A DNA stretch of 64,000 bases from Bin55 sp963667455 (GCA_963667455.2 CAXXFR010000019.1:62001-126000), one strand, 5' to 3'; shown: positions 51,271 to 61,576, counted from the first letter of the stretch. Notes: a model not told the origin generated them from the sequence alone. A program made the numbers and translations.

Positions 51271-51529
51271 GTTCTAATTTGGCTTAGCACATGAACAAGA
51301 GCAACTGAATTTTGGCATACATTGAATACGGACAGGCGTTCGATTTCTTATCCTGACTTCGGCGGTTCAGTCGAGTTCGCAAGCTCAAGTAACTAATCCT
51401 TCACCTCTTGAACGGTGGACTGAAATGTAGTGCCACGTGCATGTGTTGAGTTGTTGTATATCAATGACATGTTCAGAGATGGCATCGAAATCAGAATTAG
51501 TAGAGACTTCGTGAATCCTTAAGACTCCT
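51271..51529 (+). other. 259-bp convergent spacer, no feature recognised
   Basis: Between the beta-barrel gene (plus) and the Lhr helicase gene (minus), both ending here. No clear hairpin followed by a T-run on either strand. Confidence 0.3.
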
Positions 51530-54500
51530 TTATCTGATCGACTGACTGTCGATGTAAACCCTTGCATGATCACTGTACGCCGACGTCACTCTCGAGAGCT
51601 GTGGCAGGAATGGGCTTGATCGAGCCGGAAGCCCGTTGATTTCTTCGATGACCATCTTGCCGTTACACACCGAATGCGGCATGTCTATGAACAGTCGGTC
51701 AAGCCTCTCGTCTTGGGGCTTCGCAAACACTTGCAGTTTCTTTCCTTGAGCCGTACAAGTGCAAAGTAGCTCGCCATCAACAAATCCAAGGTAATTACCC
51801 ACTCGTCGATCAGGGAGTTCCGGCCATTCGACGCCCATGCCGCAAGGAGCAGCAGGGTCGTAGGCGGACAGCCACACTGAATGTTGCGACTTGGCCGCCA
51901 GTGCGTGAACCGCATCGGGTCTTGCGAATTGGGGTCCCGACAGCTCCATGAAGAAGATGCCAGATGTCAGTTCTCCAGAGAGCTCCATGATTCTCAAGGC
52001 GTCGAACAGAGCTCGCCATCGAAATACGCCTCCTTCTCGGTTGGCAATCTCTCGCGTAACGACTCCGTAGCGACTCAAGAGAATGCGAACTCTCTCCTTG
52101 GCTTCCTCAAGTTGCTCGATGGGATCGGAATCCGGTACTGACTCGCTAGTGTCGGTTCGATACCAAGTTCCAGGCCTCGAAGGTTGTCGTCTTCTTCTCA
52201 CAAGCCTCCTGCGCAGGGTGCCATCGACGGCACCAGAGACTCCGACCCTGAATTTCCGCTCTGCGCCTGTACGAAGCGGAATGATGCTGTCGGAAGAGAT
52301 TTCTCCACGCCAAACGGCACTCCAGAAGACCTCATTGAATTCATCCAAGAGCATCGAGCAGTTGCTTTGAAGTGTGGAGAACGTGTACTGCCCTTGTGGA
52401 TCGACAAAGCCCTGAACCGGCGGCTCATTGTCCTGGCTCTCAGTCGGACCGAAGGCGAGATCATCTGGAAAGCCCATCGTGATTCGCTCTCGCTCGGTTC
52501 CACGCCAACACACCTGTTGCAGTTGCAAGCACTCCTCGAGTTCGTGCTTCGGAATGCTGTTGCAACGGGCCAACCACACGTCCTTCAGCCAATAGTCGAT
52601 TGGTGCGCTGTAGCCCCGCAAGCGCTCCACGACATCTACGACAGAGTCCGCACTAGAACGCATCTTCGAGAACTGTTGCCAGCGTTCGCAGAAAACCGTC
52701 CAATTACGAATAGACACCGGTTCAACAGCGGATCTGTTGGAGAGTCTCTGGAGCCGTAGCAGTGCGTCGAGGTTCTCGCGATCACAAGTTCGCAGAGTGA
52801 CTTCGTCTTCGACTTGAACGTCGTCCGTCAGTATTTCCCGAGTCACTAAATCCGAGAGAATGTCGATGACCTGCTTGCGGTCGAGAGGGATCAGAGCAAG
52901 AAATTCCTCTTGTGTGCGAGGGCCGTAGAACTGCAACGCATTGGCAACTGCTTGTGTAGGGTTGTTGCGTATCAACTCACTGTTCTCGGCATGAATGAGT
53001 CCCCGCCAGCCGGATTCTTCGATCACTTCGACATGTGATGGGATTTCGGCTTCCTCAAACCATTCCGTTTGCGGAATCCATACGCGGGTCTTGATCCATT
53101 CTTCAAGCTCCAGTGGATCTTCAGGCTCGTAACCGGGCATTCGTCGCTGAAGTTTGAGTTCGAATTCCTCGATCACGTTTGCCGTAATCGGGGGTCGCAG
53201 GCTCGGATCCCGAATTGCCGCCGAGACCAATTCCTCCGACAACTTGGAAGACTTTGTGCCCTCGGGCGAGTCGTCCGCATACATGTAGCGACCGATCTGG
53301 TCATACGAAATGTCCGAAGCAAACACGCTGGGCACGCTGTTGCGAACGACGATGATCTCGATCAGTCCGTCCGAAAGACGAGCTAGCACCTCGCGTGCCG
53401 CAATGAGATCGAACTCATCCTGGAGACAGGTGCGCCAAGTCTCCAACAAGACTGGGAAGTCGTCATAATCCTGGGCGGCCTCAAGTAGCTTCTTGGACTG
53501 CATGCGAGTCATCCACAACGGAACACGTTGATCGAAACGGCTCTTGTTCAACAACAACGAACGACCGGCGCACTCTCGGAATCTAGCACCAAAGAACCCT
53601 GAGTGTTCCAAAGCTTGCGCCAAACGTTCGTCGAGCCGGTCCGGATCGAGAAATCCAAGAATGGTCTGGACATCGGCTTGTTGCTTCAACTGAATCGCAA
53701 TCGTGTAGTTGTCGCAAAACATGTCGGGTTCCGACCGGAAAGTCTCTCTCCATGCGGTGGACAGCGCCATCGTGATTGGACGGTTAACTCGGCCGCCCCA
53801 ATTGGTGTGCAGGATTAACTGCTCATCGCTGGCTCCTGACACATAGGTGCCCGGGCCGCTAGCAAGCTGTTCAGCGATCAAGTTTTCCTGGTGAGGAAGC
53901 ACGGTAGTTGCGTTGCGCTGTTGTACGAGCAGTTCAACCAAGTCTCGGGCCGCCGTTTTGTCAAATCCGCGGTTGTCGAGCAGTTCCAACAGTGCAGGCT
54001 GGTCGTCTTGACTCAAGAGTTCGTCTGCAGTCTTGAGGAATCGGCCTACCAGACTGGCGAAGTGGAAGTCTCGATCATTGAATTCGGAGCGAAAGAACGG
54101 AACCGCCGCTTCGGAAGTCGGGGCACTGCGCACCGAAACGTCGTTATGCGAAATCGATGAAATCGCCCATTGCTGCGATCCGAACGTCAGGTTCTGTCCG
54201 ATCTTGGCTTCCCATACATACTCTTCGTCGAGTTCGCCGATCAGTGCGCCTGTATCGGCGTGACGCAGTCGGTAGTAGCCCCGATCGGGAATCGCGCCGC
54301 CTGAGGAATACAGGGCCATCGCTGCACTCTTTCGAGCCGAGATCTTCTGGGTTGATTGGTCGATGGCGATGCGAGGACGAAGGCTGCGAATTCTGGCATC
54401 TTCGAAACGGCCTGTGAGCATTCCGAGCACTCGATCAAAATCTTGACGATCGAGTTTGGAATAGGAGTAGCTACGAATCAGAGATGCGAATACATTGTCG

Positions 54501-55792
54501 GCACTGCAGCTCTCGGCAACCACTCTGGAGACTATGAGCTGAGCCAGCAAATCAAGAGGAGCTTTCATGGGTTGCAGTAGCTCGATGTCGCGCTCTTCGA
54601 TGGCTAGTGCCAATGCGGCCGAATCAATCAGATCACGAGCATGTGTGGGATAGAGCTTGGCGCGAGAGACATCGCCAACTCGATGTCCCGAACGGCCAAT
54701 CCGTTGCAGCGCTGAAGAAACGCTCATTGGCGTCTGGATCAGCAGGACTTCATCCAACGAGCCGATGTCGATGCCCATTTCCAAAGAACTGGTCGCGACG
54801 ATTGCTTTGAGATCACCTGCCTTGAGTCGGGCTTCGACCTCTTCGCGAATTTCTCGAGACAAGGAGCCGTGGTGCGAGTACGCCGTGATCGAATCCGCAT
54901 CGGAATTGAGGTCTGAAGCTATTCGTTCCGCCATTCGACGCGATTCCGTAAAGATCAGCGTCGAGTCGTTCGTTTGAATCGAACGGTGAAAGTCCTCGAT
55001 CAAATGCGGCCAGATCGGTTGGCCGTTCTCTCTCGCTTGAGTCGCCTCGCTCGGAACGTGAACCGAGAGTTCGATCTGCTTGCTGGTGGTCGACGTGACT
55101 GTGTGGACTTTGCGTTGGTTGCCGTTGTTGTCGTAACCGCCAACGTAGTCCGCGACGACGGATAGAGGTCGAACGGTGGCCGAGAGAGCGATTCGTTGGA
55201 ACTCACCAGAGAGATCGACGATGCGTTCTAAGGAGGCCATGAGCATTGATCCTCGTCGATTTTCGACCAATGCATGAATCTCGTCGAGGACTACCGCCTG
55301 CACGAGACCGAACAGTCGCTGACTGCGAGCGGCGGTGAGCATGAACAACAGACTTTCCGGTGTCGAAACCAGAATCTCGGGTGGATGCCTCAGCATCCGT
55401 TGACGGGCAGACTGAGGCGTGTCGCCACTCCGGGTAAGCACATTGATGGTTGGAAACGCAAGTCCCGCCGATTTGAACTCATGCTCCAACTCGGCAAGCG
55501 GTTCGAGGAGATTGCGACGAATGTCGTTGTTGAGCGCTTTCAGGGGTGAAACGTACACGACGCGAATCGCACCGGTGCGGAGCTCACCCTGGATGAATTT
55601 GTCAATGAACGCAAGGAACGCTGTGAGGGTTTTCCCGCTCCCTGTTGGGGCGGAAACAACCACGCTTTCACCGTTCGCGACGCGCGGCCAAGTTTGTTCC
55701 TGGATCGCCGTGGGCGATCCGTACTTGCGCGAGAACCAATCCCGAATGAGCGGGTGGAAGCGATTCTCGGCTACTGCGCTCGACTTGGTCAC
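51530..55792 (-). CDS. lhr: Lhr-like DEAD/DEAH helicase
   Basis: 1420 residues. N-terminal helicase core: SPTAIQEQTWPRVANGESVV, Walker A VVSAPTGSGKTLTAF, AIRVVYVSPLKALNNDIRRN, DEIH box VVLDEIHALVENRRGSML, IALSATVRPL, SHHGSLSREIREEVEARLK, TSSLEMGIDIGSLD and RIGRSGHRVGD. The helicase core is followed by a winged-helix and beta-barrel (Lhr-WH/beta-barrel) and a long C-terminal domain of ~550 residues, where ATPases of the Lhr-CTD class have DNA-binding modules; the length matches full-size Lhr. The family unwinds RNA-DNA hybrids and helps DNA repair. It is monocistronic and followed, on the same strand, by the SDR gene upstream of it (56630-55851) with 58 bp between. No defects seen. Confidence 0.92.
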   Translation of the reverse strand: MTKSSAVAENRFHPLIRDWFSRKYGSPTAIQEQTWPRVANGESVVVSAPTGSGKTLTAFLAFIDKFIQGELRTGAIRVVYVSPLKALNNDIRRNLLEPLAELEHEFKSAGLAFPTINVLTRSGDTPQSARQRMLRHPPEILVSTPESLLFMLTAARSQRLFGLVQAVVLDEIHALVENRRGSMLMASLERIVDLSGEFQRIALSATVRPLSVVADYVGGYDNNGNQRKVHTVTSTTSKQIELSVHVPSEATQARENGQPIWPHLIEDFHRSIQTNDSTLIFTESRRMAERIASDLNSDADSITAYSHHGSLSREIREEVEARLKAGDLKAIVATSSLEMGIDIGSLDEVLLIQTPMSVSSALQRIGRSGHRVGDVSRAKLYPTHARDLIDSAALALAIEERDIELLQPMKAPLDLLAQLIVSRVVAESCSADNVFASLIRSYSYSKLDRQDFDRVLGMLTGRFEDARIRSLRPRIAIDQSTQKISARKSAAMALYSSGGAIPDRGYYRLRHADTGALIGELDEEYVWEAKIGQNLTFGSQQWAISSISHNDVSVRSAPTSEAAVPFFRSEFNDRDFHFASLVGRFLKTADELLSQDDQPALLELLDNRGFDKTAARDLVELLVQQRNATTVLPHQENLIAEQLASGPGTYVSGASDEQLILHTNWGGRVNRPITMALSTAWRETFRSEPDMFCDNYTIAIQLKQQADVQTILGFLDPDRLDERLAQALEHSGFFGARFRECAGRSLLLNKSRFDQRVPLWMTRMQSKKLLEAAQDYDDFPVLLETWRTCLQDEFDLIAAREVLARLSDGLIEIIVVRNSVPSVFASDISYDQIGRYMYADDSPEGTKSSKLSEELVSAAIRDPSLRPPITANVIEEFELKLQRRMPGYEPEDPLELEEWIKTRVWIPQTEWFEEAEIPSHVEVIEESGWRGLIHAENSELIRNNPTQAVANALQFYGPRTQEEFLALIPLDRKQVIDILSDLVTREILTDDVQVEDEVTLRTCDRENLDALLRLQRLSNRSAVEPVSIRNWTVFCERWQQFSKMRSSADSVVDVVERLRGYSAPIDYWLKDVWLARCNSIPKHELEECLQLQQVCWRGTERERITMGFPDDLAFGPTESQDNEPPVQGFVDPQGQYTFSTLQSNCSMLLDEFNEVFWSAVWRGEISSDSIIPLRTGAERKFRVGVSGAVDGTLRRRLVRRRRQPSRPGTWYRTDTSESVPDSDPIEQLEEAKERVRILLSRYGVVTREIANREGGVFRWRALFDALRIMELSGELTSGIFFMELSGPQFARPDAVHALAAKSQHSVWLSAYDPAAPCGMGVEWPELPDRRVGNYLGFVDGELLCTCTAQGKKLQVFAKPQDERLDRLFIDMPHSVCNGKMVIEEINGLPARSSPFLPQLSRVTSAYSDHARVYIDSQSIR

Positions 55793-55850
55793 GAACGACT
55801 TAGTTCTTGTGCATCAACCATGAGTCAAGGAAGGTCTTGACCGAATAGCT

Positions 55851-56630
55851 CTAGTACCAGTCGTAATCGACTGTTCCCCCCGCATTGAATACGATGCGTT
55901 CGCCCGTCATGTAGGAGTTGTCAGAGGAAATCAGAAAGAGCACCAATTTCGCAACTTCTTCCGGCTGGCAGACATGTCCAAAAGGGGAAACAGAGTCAAG
56001 CTCCTTGATGTTTAGAACGCCTGCTCGGGCTCTCATTAGACGGCGTCCCATTTCAGTGTCAACGAGACCGGGTGCGATCACGTTTACGCGAATACCGTAT
56101 TCGCGCTCCTCCTTCGCCACGGTGTAAGCCAACATTTCTAAAGCGGCTTTTGCCATGTTGTACGGTGCGCCATTCGGGATTGGTTCGCTCGTGGCTGCGC
56201 TCGAGACCATGATGATGTCCGCTCGTTCGGCATTCCGCATGTCTGGAATGAGAAGCCGACACAATGTATGTGCGGCAAACGCATGAACATTGACGACTCG
56301 GACCACCTCGTCGGGACTGGTTTCAGCTACTGACAGGCCGCGACTTGCCACTCCTGCATTGCTAATGAATATACACGGTGGTCCTAGATCCTCTGAAACA
56401 TGGTTAACCAGCTGTTCGCACTCCTCTGGAACATCAATGCTGGCGGCGTATGTAGCTGCATGTCCGCCATGGGACTTGATCGCCTCGACGGTTGATTGGG
56501 CGGAGGCTTCGTCTCGACGATAGTTGACGGCAACTGAAACGCCTGCTTCGCCAAGCGCCAAGGAAATGGCACGGCCGATTCCTCTTCCTCCTCCGGTAAC
56601 GAGCGCGACTCGCCCGTCGAGCGATGTCAT
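55851..56630 (-). CDS. Short-chain dehydrogenase/reductase
   Basis: 259 residues: glycine-rich VTGGGRGIGRAISLALGEAG at the N-terminus, AVNYRRDEASAQ indicating NADP preference by basic residues after beta2, ISNAGVASRGL, catalytic Ser in MVSSAATSE, the YNMAK (Y-x-x-x-K) motif, VIAPGLVDTEMG and C-terminal FNAGGTVDYDWY. It shares its start base with the stop of the enoyl-CoA hydratase gene upstream (57409-56630), so the two are coupled. Function in the route is presumably a 3-hydroxyacyl-CoA or similar oxidation. Confidence 0.9.
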   Translation of the reverse strand: MTSLDGRVALVTGGGRGIGRAISLALGEAGVSVAVNYRRDEASAQSTVEAIKSHGGHAATYAASIDVPEECEQLVNHVSEDLGPPCIFISNAGVASRGLSVAETSPDEVVRVVNVHAFAAHTLCRLLIPDMRNAERADIIMVSSAATSEPIPNGAPYNMAKAALEMLAYTVAKEEREYGIRVNVIAPGLVDTEMGRRLMRARAGVLNIKELDSVSPFGHVCQPEEVAKLVLFLISSDNSYMTGERIVFNAGGTVDYDWY

Positions 56631-57409
56631 TAGTGACCTTTGAACTGGGGGTCGCGCTTCTCCAGAAACGCTGCAACCCCTTCAGCGTTGTCCTTCGTGC
56701 TGCCTGCTTCCGATTGTAAGCGTGCTTCCATATCCAGTTGCTGTTCGTAGGCGTTGTGCCACGTGGCCCAGTACAAGCGTCGGATCATACCGAGGGACGC
56801 GGGACCTGCCGCAAGTCTCTGAGCGACCTCCATTGCTCCCTCCATCAAGAGCTCGTTGTCGTCGAACAATCTATTGACCAGACCCCATTCATGAGCCTGT
56901 TCTGCGGGCAATCTTTCCGCAAGCATTGAGAGCTCGATGGCGCGGCCCCATCCCAGTAATCTGGGCAACAAGAAAGTCGCTCCGCCATCCGGCACCAGGC
57001 CGATTTTCGCGAACGCCTGTAAGAAGAAGGCTTTCTTGGATGCGCAGACGATGTCGCCCATGATGGCGAAACTCATACCCACTCCCGCGGCAGCTCCGTT
57101 CACTGCGGTGACCAGTGGAATGTCCATGTCTCGCAACGTTAGGAACAGGGGGTGATAGCCGCCTCGCAAACTTCCGTCCAACGAACTGTCGGATTTCGTA
57201 TCGACAAGGTTTGCTCCGGAGCAAAAGCCTCTCCCGACTCCGGTGAGCAACATGCACCGGGCACCGCTGTTCTTTCTCGCGATAGTCGAAACGACTTGCT
57301 TGAGTTCGCCGAGCATCTCGTTGCCGATCGCGTTCATCACTGTCGGATCGTTGAATCGCACGACGGCAACGTTTCGATCCATTTCGAATTGAATCTTGTT
57401 GAATTCCAT
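56630..57409 (-). CDS. Enoyl-CoA hydratase/isomerase family protein
   Basis: 259 residues. Crotonase-fold motifs: AVVRFNDPTVMNAIGNEM, LLTGVGRGFCSGANLVD (oxyanion hole, residues 55-70), VNGAAAGVGMSFAIMGDIVC, KIGLVPDGGATFLLPRLLGW (with a Glu/Asp replaced by Pro-Asp), and the C-terminal EGVAAFLEKRDPQFKGH. The normal catalytic Glu positions look partly altered (KIGLVPDGG), so the exact reaction is uncertain. It is followed by the SDR gene and lies divergent from the kinase gene at 57474, with 64 bp for two promoters. Confidence 0.9.
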   Translation of the reverse strand: MEFNKIQFEMDRNVAVVRFNDPTVMNAIGNEMLGELKQVVSTIARKNSGARCMLLTGVGRGFCSGANLVDTKSDSSLDGSLRGGYHPLFLTLRDMDIPLVTAVNGAAAGVGMSFAIMGDIVCASKKAFFLQAFAKIGLVPDGGATFLLPRLLGWGRAIELSMLAERLPAEQAHEWGLVNRLFDDNELLMEGAMEVAQRLAAGPASLGMIRRLYWATWHNAYEQQLDMEARLQSEAGSTKDNAEGVAAFLEKRDPQFKGH

Positions 57410-57473
57410 GAATTGCCTAATATCCCTTCACTTCGACACTGCCGATTTTGCAATAAGTCCACGAGCAGTCGCT

Positions 57474-58388
57474 ATGGATCTCACACCAAGCTCAATTGAA
57501 CACTCTGACTTGAGCCCTGTAAAAGTCAGATGGACCGTCGATCAGTCCACTGATCTGAGCGTTCAGGAAGTGCGTCTTCTGGGAGATGGGTTTGACTTTG
57601 TCACGTACCTGATCAATGGTCAATGGGTCTTCCGATTTCCCCTTCGCTGGGAAGTCTCCGACACCTTCTTACGAGAACGCAAGTTGCTACAACAGCTTTC
57701 TCTGTCGGTTTCCACTCCGCAATACTCGTATTGGGTCGAGCGACCGGTAGGGTTCCCCATGCCGGTCGGTGCGTACCAGCTGATTTCTGGTCAATCCATG
57801 GAAATCCTTGTTCCTGAGGACCACGAAGTTCCCGATCTGGCTCGCCAAATAGGAGAGGTGCTCGTGGAACTTCACTCATTGGAAATTGAATCGCTCGCCG
57901 AACGAAGCGACACGGTTCACGATCCGGTGGCGGAAGCATGGGTCTACATCGTACAGCTGGAGGATTTGTCTGACGGAGAAGAAGATGCCTGCCTAGACTT
58001 TGTACGCCAGCACCAACGAAATCGAAATGACGTTGAATCCGTAACTATTCACGGCGACCTCGGTGTGGAACACATCATTACGAACAAGGGTGGCGTGGTG
58101 CAAGGAATAATCGATTGGTCTAACTGTCGAAGAGGCAATCGATTCTCGGATTTTGTCGGTCTGTGGGGTTGGGGCGGAGATGAGTTTGTAATGCAGGTGC
58201 TGGAGCACTACCATGCTCGCCCCAGAGCTCGGGATTGGGCGATGATTCGTACCGAAGGTCTGCTGTATTGCTTGATGCGCGGCAGCTTGGCTGTCCGACG
58301 TGAAGATTGGACTCAAGAGTTGTGGTTCAAACGACTGCGCAACCGCCTCGCGGAAGTGGCCGGAACTAACGCACTCGCAGAACCATGA
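57474..58388 (+). CDS. Aminoglycoside phosphotransferase-fold kinase 1
   Basis: 304 residues from ATG 57474; earlier codons in the frame overlap the start of the divergent hydratase gene. APH-fold features: N-lobe DFVTYLINGQWVFRFPLRW with Lys/Arg-rich strand, ERKLLQQLSLSVSTPQYSYW, hinge, catalytic loop VTIHGDLGVEHIITNKGGVV (HGD then N replaced by HI-I), and metal Asp in IDWSNCRRGNRFSDF. Members phosphorylate antibiotics, choline or CoA-linked substrates; a fatty-acid-related role would fit the neighbourhood. The GNAT gene follows at 58462. Confidence 0.8.
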   Translation: MDLTPSSIEHSDLSPVKVRWTVDQSTDLSVQEVRLLGDGFDFVTYLINGQWVFRFPLRWEVSDTFLRERKLLQQLSLSVSTPQYSYWVERPVGFPMPVGAYQLISGQSMEILVPEDHEVPDLARQIGEVLVELHSLEIESLAERSDTVHDPVAEAWVYIVQLEDLSDGEEDACLDFVRQHQRNRNDVESVTIHGDLGVEHIITNKGGVVQGIIDWSNCRRGNRFSDFVGLWGWGGDEFVMQVLEHYHARPRARDWAMIRTEGLLYCLMRGSLAVRREDWTQELWFKRLRNRLAEVAGTNALAEP

Positions 58389-58461
58389 TTGGATGGAATC
58401 CATGTCTCAGACGGATCTCTCAAGTGCAAGCATTGTTGTTGCGCATTCAGTTGACTAATCC

Positions 58462-58956
58462 ATGAACGAACTGTCGTTTGGTCTTGAACTCGCACGAGTA
58501 GATGACGCTCGGACACTGGCGATCATGGCTCGAGACGAAATCGAAAGTGGAACGGGATGGCGTTACACTCCCCGCGAAATGCGACGATTGATTGCAGAGC
58601 GTGAGACGGTCGTGCTCACCGCCCGTCTTGCAACACCGGAGAGTTCGGATGAGTTGATCGCCGGATTCGGCGTGATGCGCTACCGTTCGCAGGACGCTCA
58701 CCTGATTCTTCTAGCGGTAGACCGCGCTCACCGACGAAAAGGTGTGGGACGTCAGATGCTTGCCTGGTTGGAGAAGACCGCCAGAGTCGCAGGAATCGAG
58801 CACATACACCTTGAAGTGCGACAGTACAACGCTCCGGCGATAGCGTTCTACGAAGCGTTTGGCTATCGAAAAGTTGAACTCATACGAGACTACTACCACA
58901 CTCCGATCGGTACCACCGAGAATGCGTGGTCCATGAAGCGCACCATAGAGAGATAG
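58462..58956 (+). CDS. GNAT-family N-acetyltransferase
   Basis: 164 residues. The acetyl-CoA-binding motif is RAHRRKGVGRQMLAWLEK, preceded by the core strand LILLAVD and followed by HIHLEVRQYNAPAIAFYEAF and GYRKVELIRDYY, the typical GNAT C-terminus, near RimI in layout. The substrate might be the alpha-amino group of ribosomal proteins but is not determined. It is 73 bp after the kinase gene, possibly in the same transcript. Confidence 0.9.
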   Translation: MNELSFGLELARVDDARTLAIMARDEIESGTGWRYTPREMRRLIAERETVVLTARLATPESSDELIAGFGVMRYRSQDAHLILLAVDRAHRRKGVGRQMLAWLEKTARVAGIEHIHLEVRQYNAPAIAFYEAFGYRKVELIRDYYHTPIGTTENAWSMKRTIER

Positions 58957-59023
58957 TCGGGGTCGTCGCCAAATTGCGCAAGCCCGACCCACGTTGGAGT
59001 TTCGAGTCTCGGAAAACTGCGAA

Positions 59024-60028
59024 TCAACCCAGTAGTTCTAATGCTCGGTCAATTAGCGGCGTCATGGACAGCTTCGTCTGCTCCCAACTTGGATCGGGCC
59101 GCTTGCCCCTTCGATGCAGGCTCAAATTGAATCCGGTAATGATTGCGAACTTGTAGGCGGCCAACGCGCGATACCAGCGTATGTCGGGCAATTCCGCACC
59201 GTACGCATCAACATAGAGTTTCGATAAGGTCTCTGGATCCTGAAAGGTTGGGCGAGCCACCGTTCCCTTGGTCCACGCAGAGCGGTCGCTGAACGTGCAG
59301 ATCCATCCCACATCGTTCAATGTTGCACCGATCCCCGTCAATTCCCAGTCAATCACAGCTTTTAAGCGGCCGTTTGTGGTGTCGCAAAACAGATTGGAAG
59401 TTTGGAAGTCCCCGTGAAATATTCCGATGGGCGCGTCGCTCGGAAGTTTGTCCAATAGCTTCTTCCTACAGTCCGGCACTCCAGAGAGTAGGTGGGGGTC
59501 GGCAGCACGTTCATAGAACCGATCCCACCGAATGACATCTTCATCAAACGGAACTGGGTCTCCCAAGTACGGAGCCTTGCTCGGATCCACACGATGAACA
59601 TTGGCTAGAGCCGCCATGACCTCCCGAGCGACGTCGAACTGTTGTTCATCGGTAAGTTGGGATGCCCATTCTTCGGGTCCCAGTCGCAACACGTCACCTT
59701 CAAGAAACGGTACGACGAAGTAGGGGCAATCGAACCACTGCAAGTCGTCTCCGGACCACTGAACGGAGCAATGGGGAACTTCGGTCCCATCCAAAGCGCG
59801 AAGTACTTCAGCTTGACGCAAGACGTCGGCGGTTCCGCGCCAATTCACGTTGGGTGGAGGCAGTCGAATGAACCAACGAGATTCGATTCCGTTCGATTCG
59901 ACGCTGAAGCCATACGAGAATCCCGCATGACCGGGCATCGTCGCAACGTCGAACACGGTTGCCGAGTCGTCTTCGAAGTGATGAGCACAGAACGGCCCGA
60001 GTCGTTGTTGAAGTTCTGCAACGTCCAT
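59024..60028 (-). CDS. Aminoglycoside phosphotransferase-fold kinase 2 (ACAD10-like)
   Basis: 334 residues. ATP-binding N-lobe, LRALDGTEVPHCSVQWSGDD, CPYFVVPFLEGDVL, catalytic loop IGIFHGDFQTSNLFCDTTNG (H-x-D and N all present), metal Asp in VIDWELTGIGATLNDVGWIC, and the C-terminal helices. This layout matches kinases fused to or encoded with acyl-CoA dehydrogenase domains in fatty-acid routes. It follows the acyl-CoA ligase with a 3-bp gap on the same strand, and so may phosphorylate a hydroxy-acyl intermediate; that is inference. Confidence 0.85.
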   Translation of the reverse strand: MDVAELQQRLGPFCAHHFEDDSATVFDVATMPGHAGFSYGFSVESNGIESRWFIRLPPPNVNWRGTADVLRQAEVLRALDGTEVPHCSVQWSGDDLQWFDCPYFVVPFLEGDVLRLGPEEWASQLTDEQQFDVAREVMAALANVHRVDPSKAPYLGDPVPFDEDVIRWDRFYERAADPHLLSGVPDCRKKLLDKLPSDAPIGIFHGDFQTSNLFCDTTNGRLKAVIDWELTGIGATLNDVGWICTFSDRSAWTKGTVARPTFQDPETLSKLYVDAYGAELPDIRWYRALAAYKFAIITGFNLSLHRRGKRPDPSWEQTKLSMTPLIDRALELLG

Positions 60029-60031
60029 GGT

Positions 60032-61576
60032 TCAGATTGGGGCCGGCCCCGGATACTTGTCTCGTAGCAACCGCTTCAAGATCTTGCCGGTCGGATTGCG
60101 CGGAATGGACTCCTGAAAGACGACGCCTTGGGGTAGTTTGTAACGGGCAACTTTCTCTCCCAGATAGTGCATGACTTCGGTTTCCGTGAGCGACGGGTCG
60201 CGTCGGACGATGATTGCGAGAGGGCTCTCTCCCCACTTGTTGCTGGGTTGTCCAATGACTGCGCTCTCAATGATCTTCGGATGGGTTTGAAGTATGTTCT
60301 CGATTTCCGCTGGATAGATGTTCTCGCCACCGGAGATGATCATGTCTTTGATTCGATCTTCAATGTAGAGAAACCCCTCTTCGTCTAGGCGTCCAACATC
60401 GCCTGTGTGGAGCCAACCGTTTACCAGCGTCTTCGCCGTATCTTCCGGTCGGTTCCAATACTCGAGCATCACATGATTGCCTCGCACAAGGATTTCTCCT
60501 GGTTCATCGGCATCGCACTCAGAACCGTCCGTCCGCACGATCTTTACATCGGTATGGAAGAAGGGCTTTCCGATTGAACCAATCTTGCGAATGGCGTCTT
60601 CTGCCGCAATCACGGATCCAGGTCCACAAGATTCGGTTAACCCGTAGCAGGTGAGTAGTTCAATTTTCAAATCAGTGTAGGCATTGATGAGTCCGGGTGA
60701 TACTGGAGCTGCACCGGTTAAGAACCATCGAAGAGAGGAGTAGTCGAATCGCGATTTGTCTGGTACGTCCAACATGAAGTTGAGCATCGCTGGCACTGCC
60801 AGTCCGGTCGTAATCTGTTCTTCTTCGATGAGTTCCCACACGCGTTGTGGCTCGAAGTTGCGCATCAAGATCGAAGTGACTCCCCGATAAACCATGAGAG
60901 TCAACGGGGTCAATGCTCCAACGTGGAACAGCGGCAACGCGGAAAGAAATCGGTCGTGCTCACGTAGATCCATCGTCGCCGTGAACGTTTGGATTGCGCT
61001 CGCCATCGTTGTATGCGAGTGAACAACACCCTTGGGCAATCCGGTGGTGCCGGACGTGTACATGATGTAGAGCAGGTCGTCATCCCCGATGTCGAGATTG
61101 GGATCGACATCGGACCCAGCTTCTCGAATGTGTCGATACGGCTTAGCGAACGGAACTATCGCCTCGCCTCGTTCGACCTGCAGCCACTCTCGCATTTCGA
61201 TAAGCGATGCTCGGCTGTGCAGAGTTTCAACGACTTCGCTGAACGTGTCTTCAAAGACCAACAGGGAAGAGCCGCTGTCTTGAAGAATGAACTCCAACTC
61301 ATCGGGCACCAGCCGCCAATTCAACGGAACGAGGATTGCCCCTATCTTTGCAAGAGCGAAGTAGACCTCAATGAACTCGAAGCAGTTCGTTAGGAGTAGG
61401 GCGACTCGATCACCCTGCTTGACTCCCCGGCTCAACAGCGCATTGGCGATTTTGTTGCTTCTTATCTCGAGTTCTGAGAACGAAATGCGTTCACCCGATT
61501 GTCCGTCGACGAATGCCTCACGATTGGCTGACAACTGTGAGCGACGTGTGAGCCAGTTACCGATGTTTTGCTTCAA
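60032..61576 (-). CDS. Acyl-CoA synthetase (AMP-forming)
   Basis: 514 residues with ANL-superfamily motifs: P-loop LYIMYTSGTTGLPKGVVHSH (A3), ALPLFHVGALTPL (A4-like), CYGLTESCGPGS (A5), HTGDVGRLDEEGFLYIEDR (A7/A8), KDMIISGGENIYPAEIENIL, and the catalytic Lys in PRNPTGKILKRLLRDKYPG (A10). Activates a carboxylic acid to acyl-CoA through an acyl-adenylate. The chain length is not predictable. It heads the minus-strand unit with the kinase and lies near a palindrome at 61624 in its upstream region. Confidence 0.93.
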   Translation of the reverse strand: MKQNIGNWLTRRSQLSANREAFVDGQSGERISFSELEIRSNKIANALLSRGVKQGDRVALLLTNCFEFIEVYFALAKIGAILVPLNWRLVPDELEFILQDSGSSLLVFEDTFSEVVETLHSRASLIEMREWLQVERGEAIVPFAKPYRHIREAGSDVDPNLDIGDDDLLYIMYTSGTTGLPKGVVHSHTTMASAIQTFTATMDLREHDRFLSALPLFHVGALTPLTLMVYRGVTSILMRNFEPQRVWELIEEEQITTGLAVPAMLNFMLDVPDKSRFDYSSLRWFLTGAAPVSPGLINAYTDLKIELLTCYGLTESCGPGSVIAAEDAIRKIGSIGKPFFHTDVKIVRTDGSECDADEPGEILVRGNHVMLEYWNRPEDTAKTLVNGWLHTGDVGRLDEEGFLYIEDRIKDMIISGGENIYPAEIENILQTHPKIIESAVIGQPSNKWGESPLAIIVRRDPSLTETEVMHYLGEKVARYKLPQGVVFQESIPRNPTGKILKRLLRDKYPGPAPI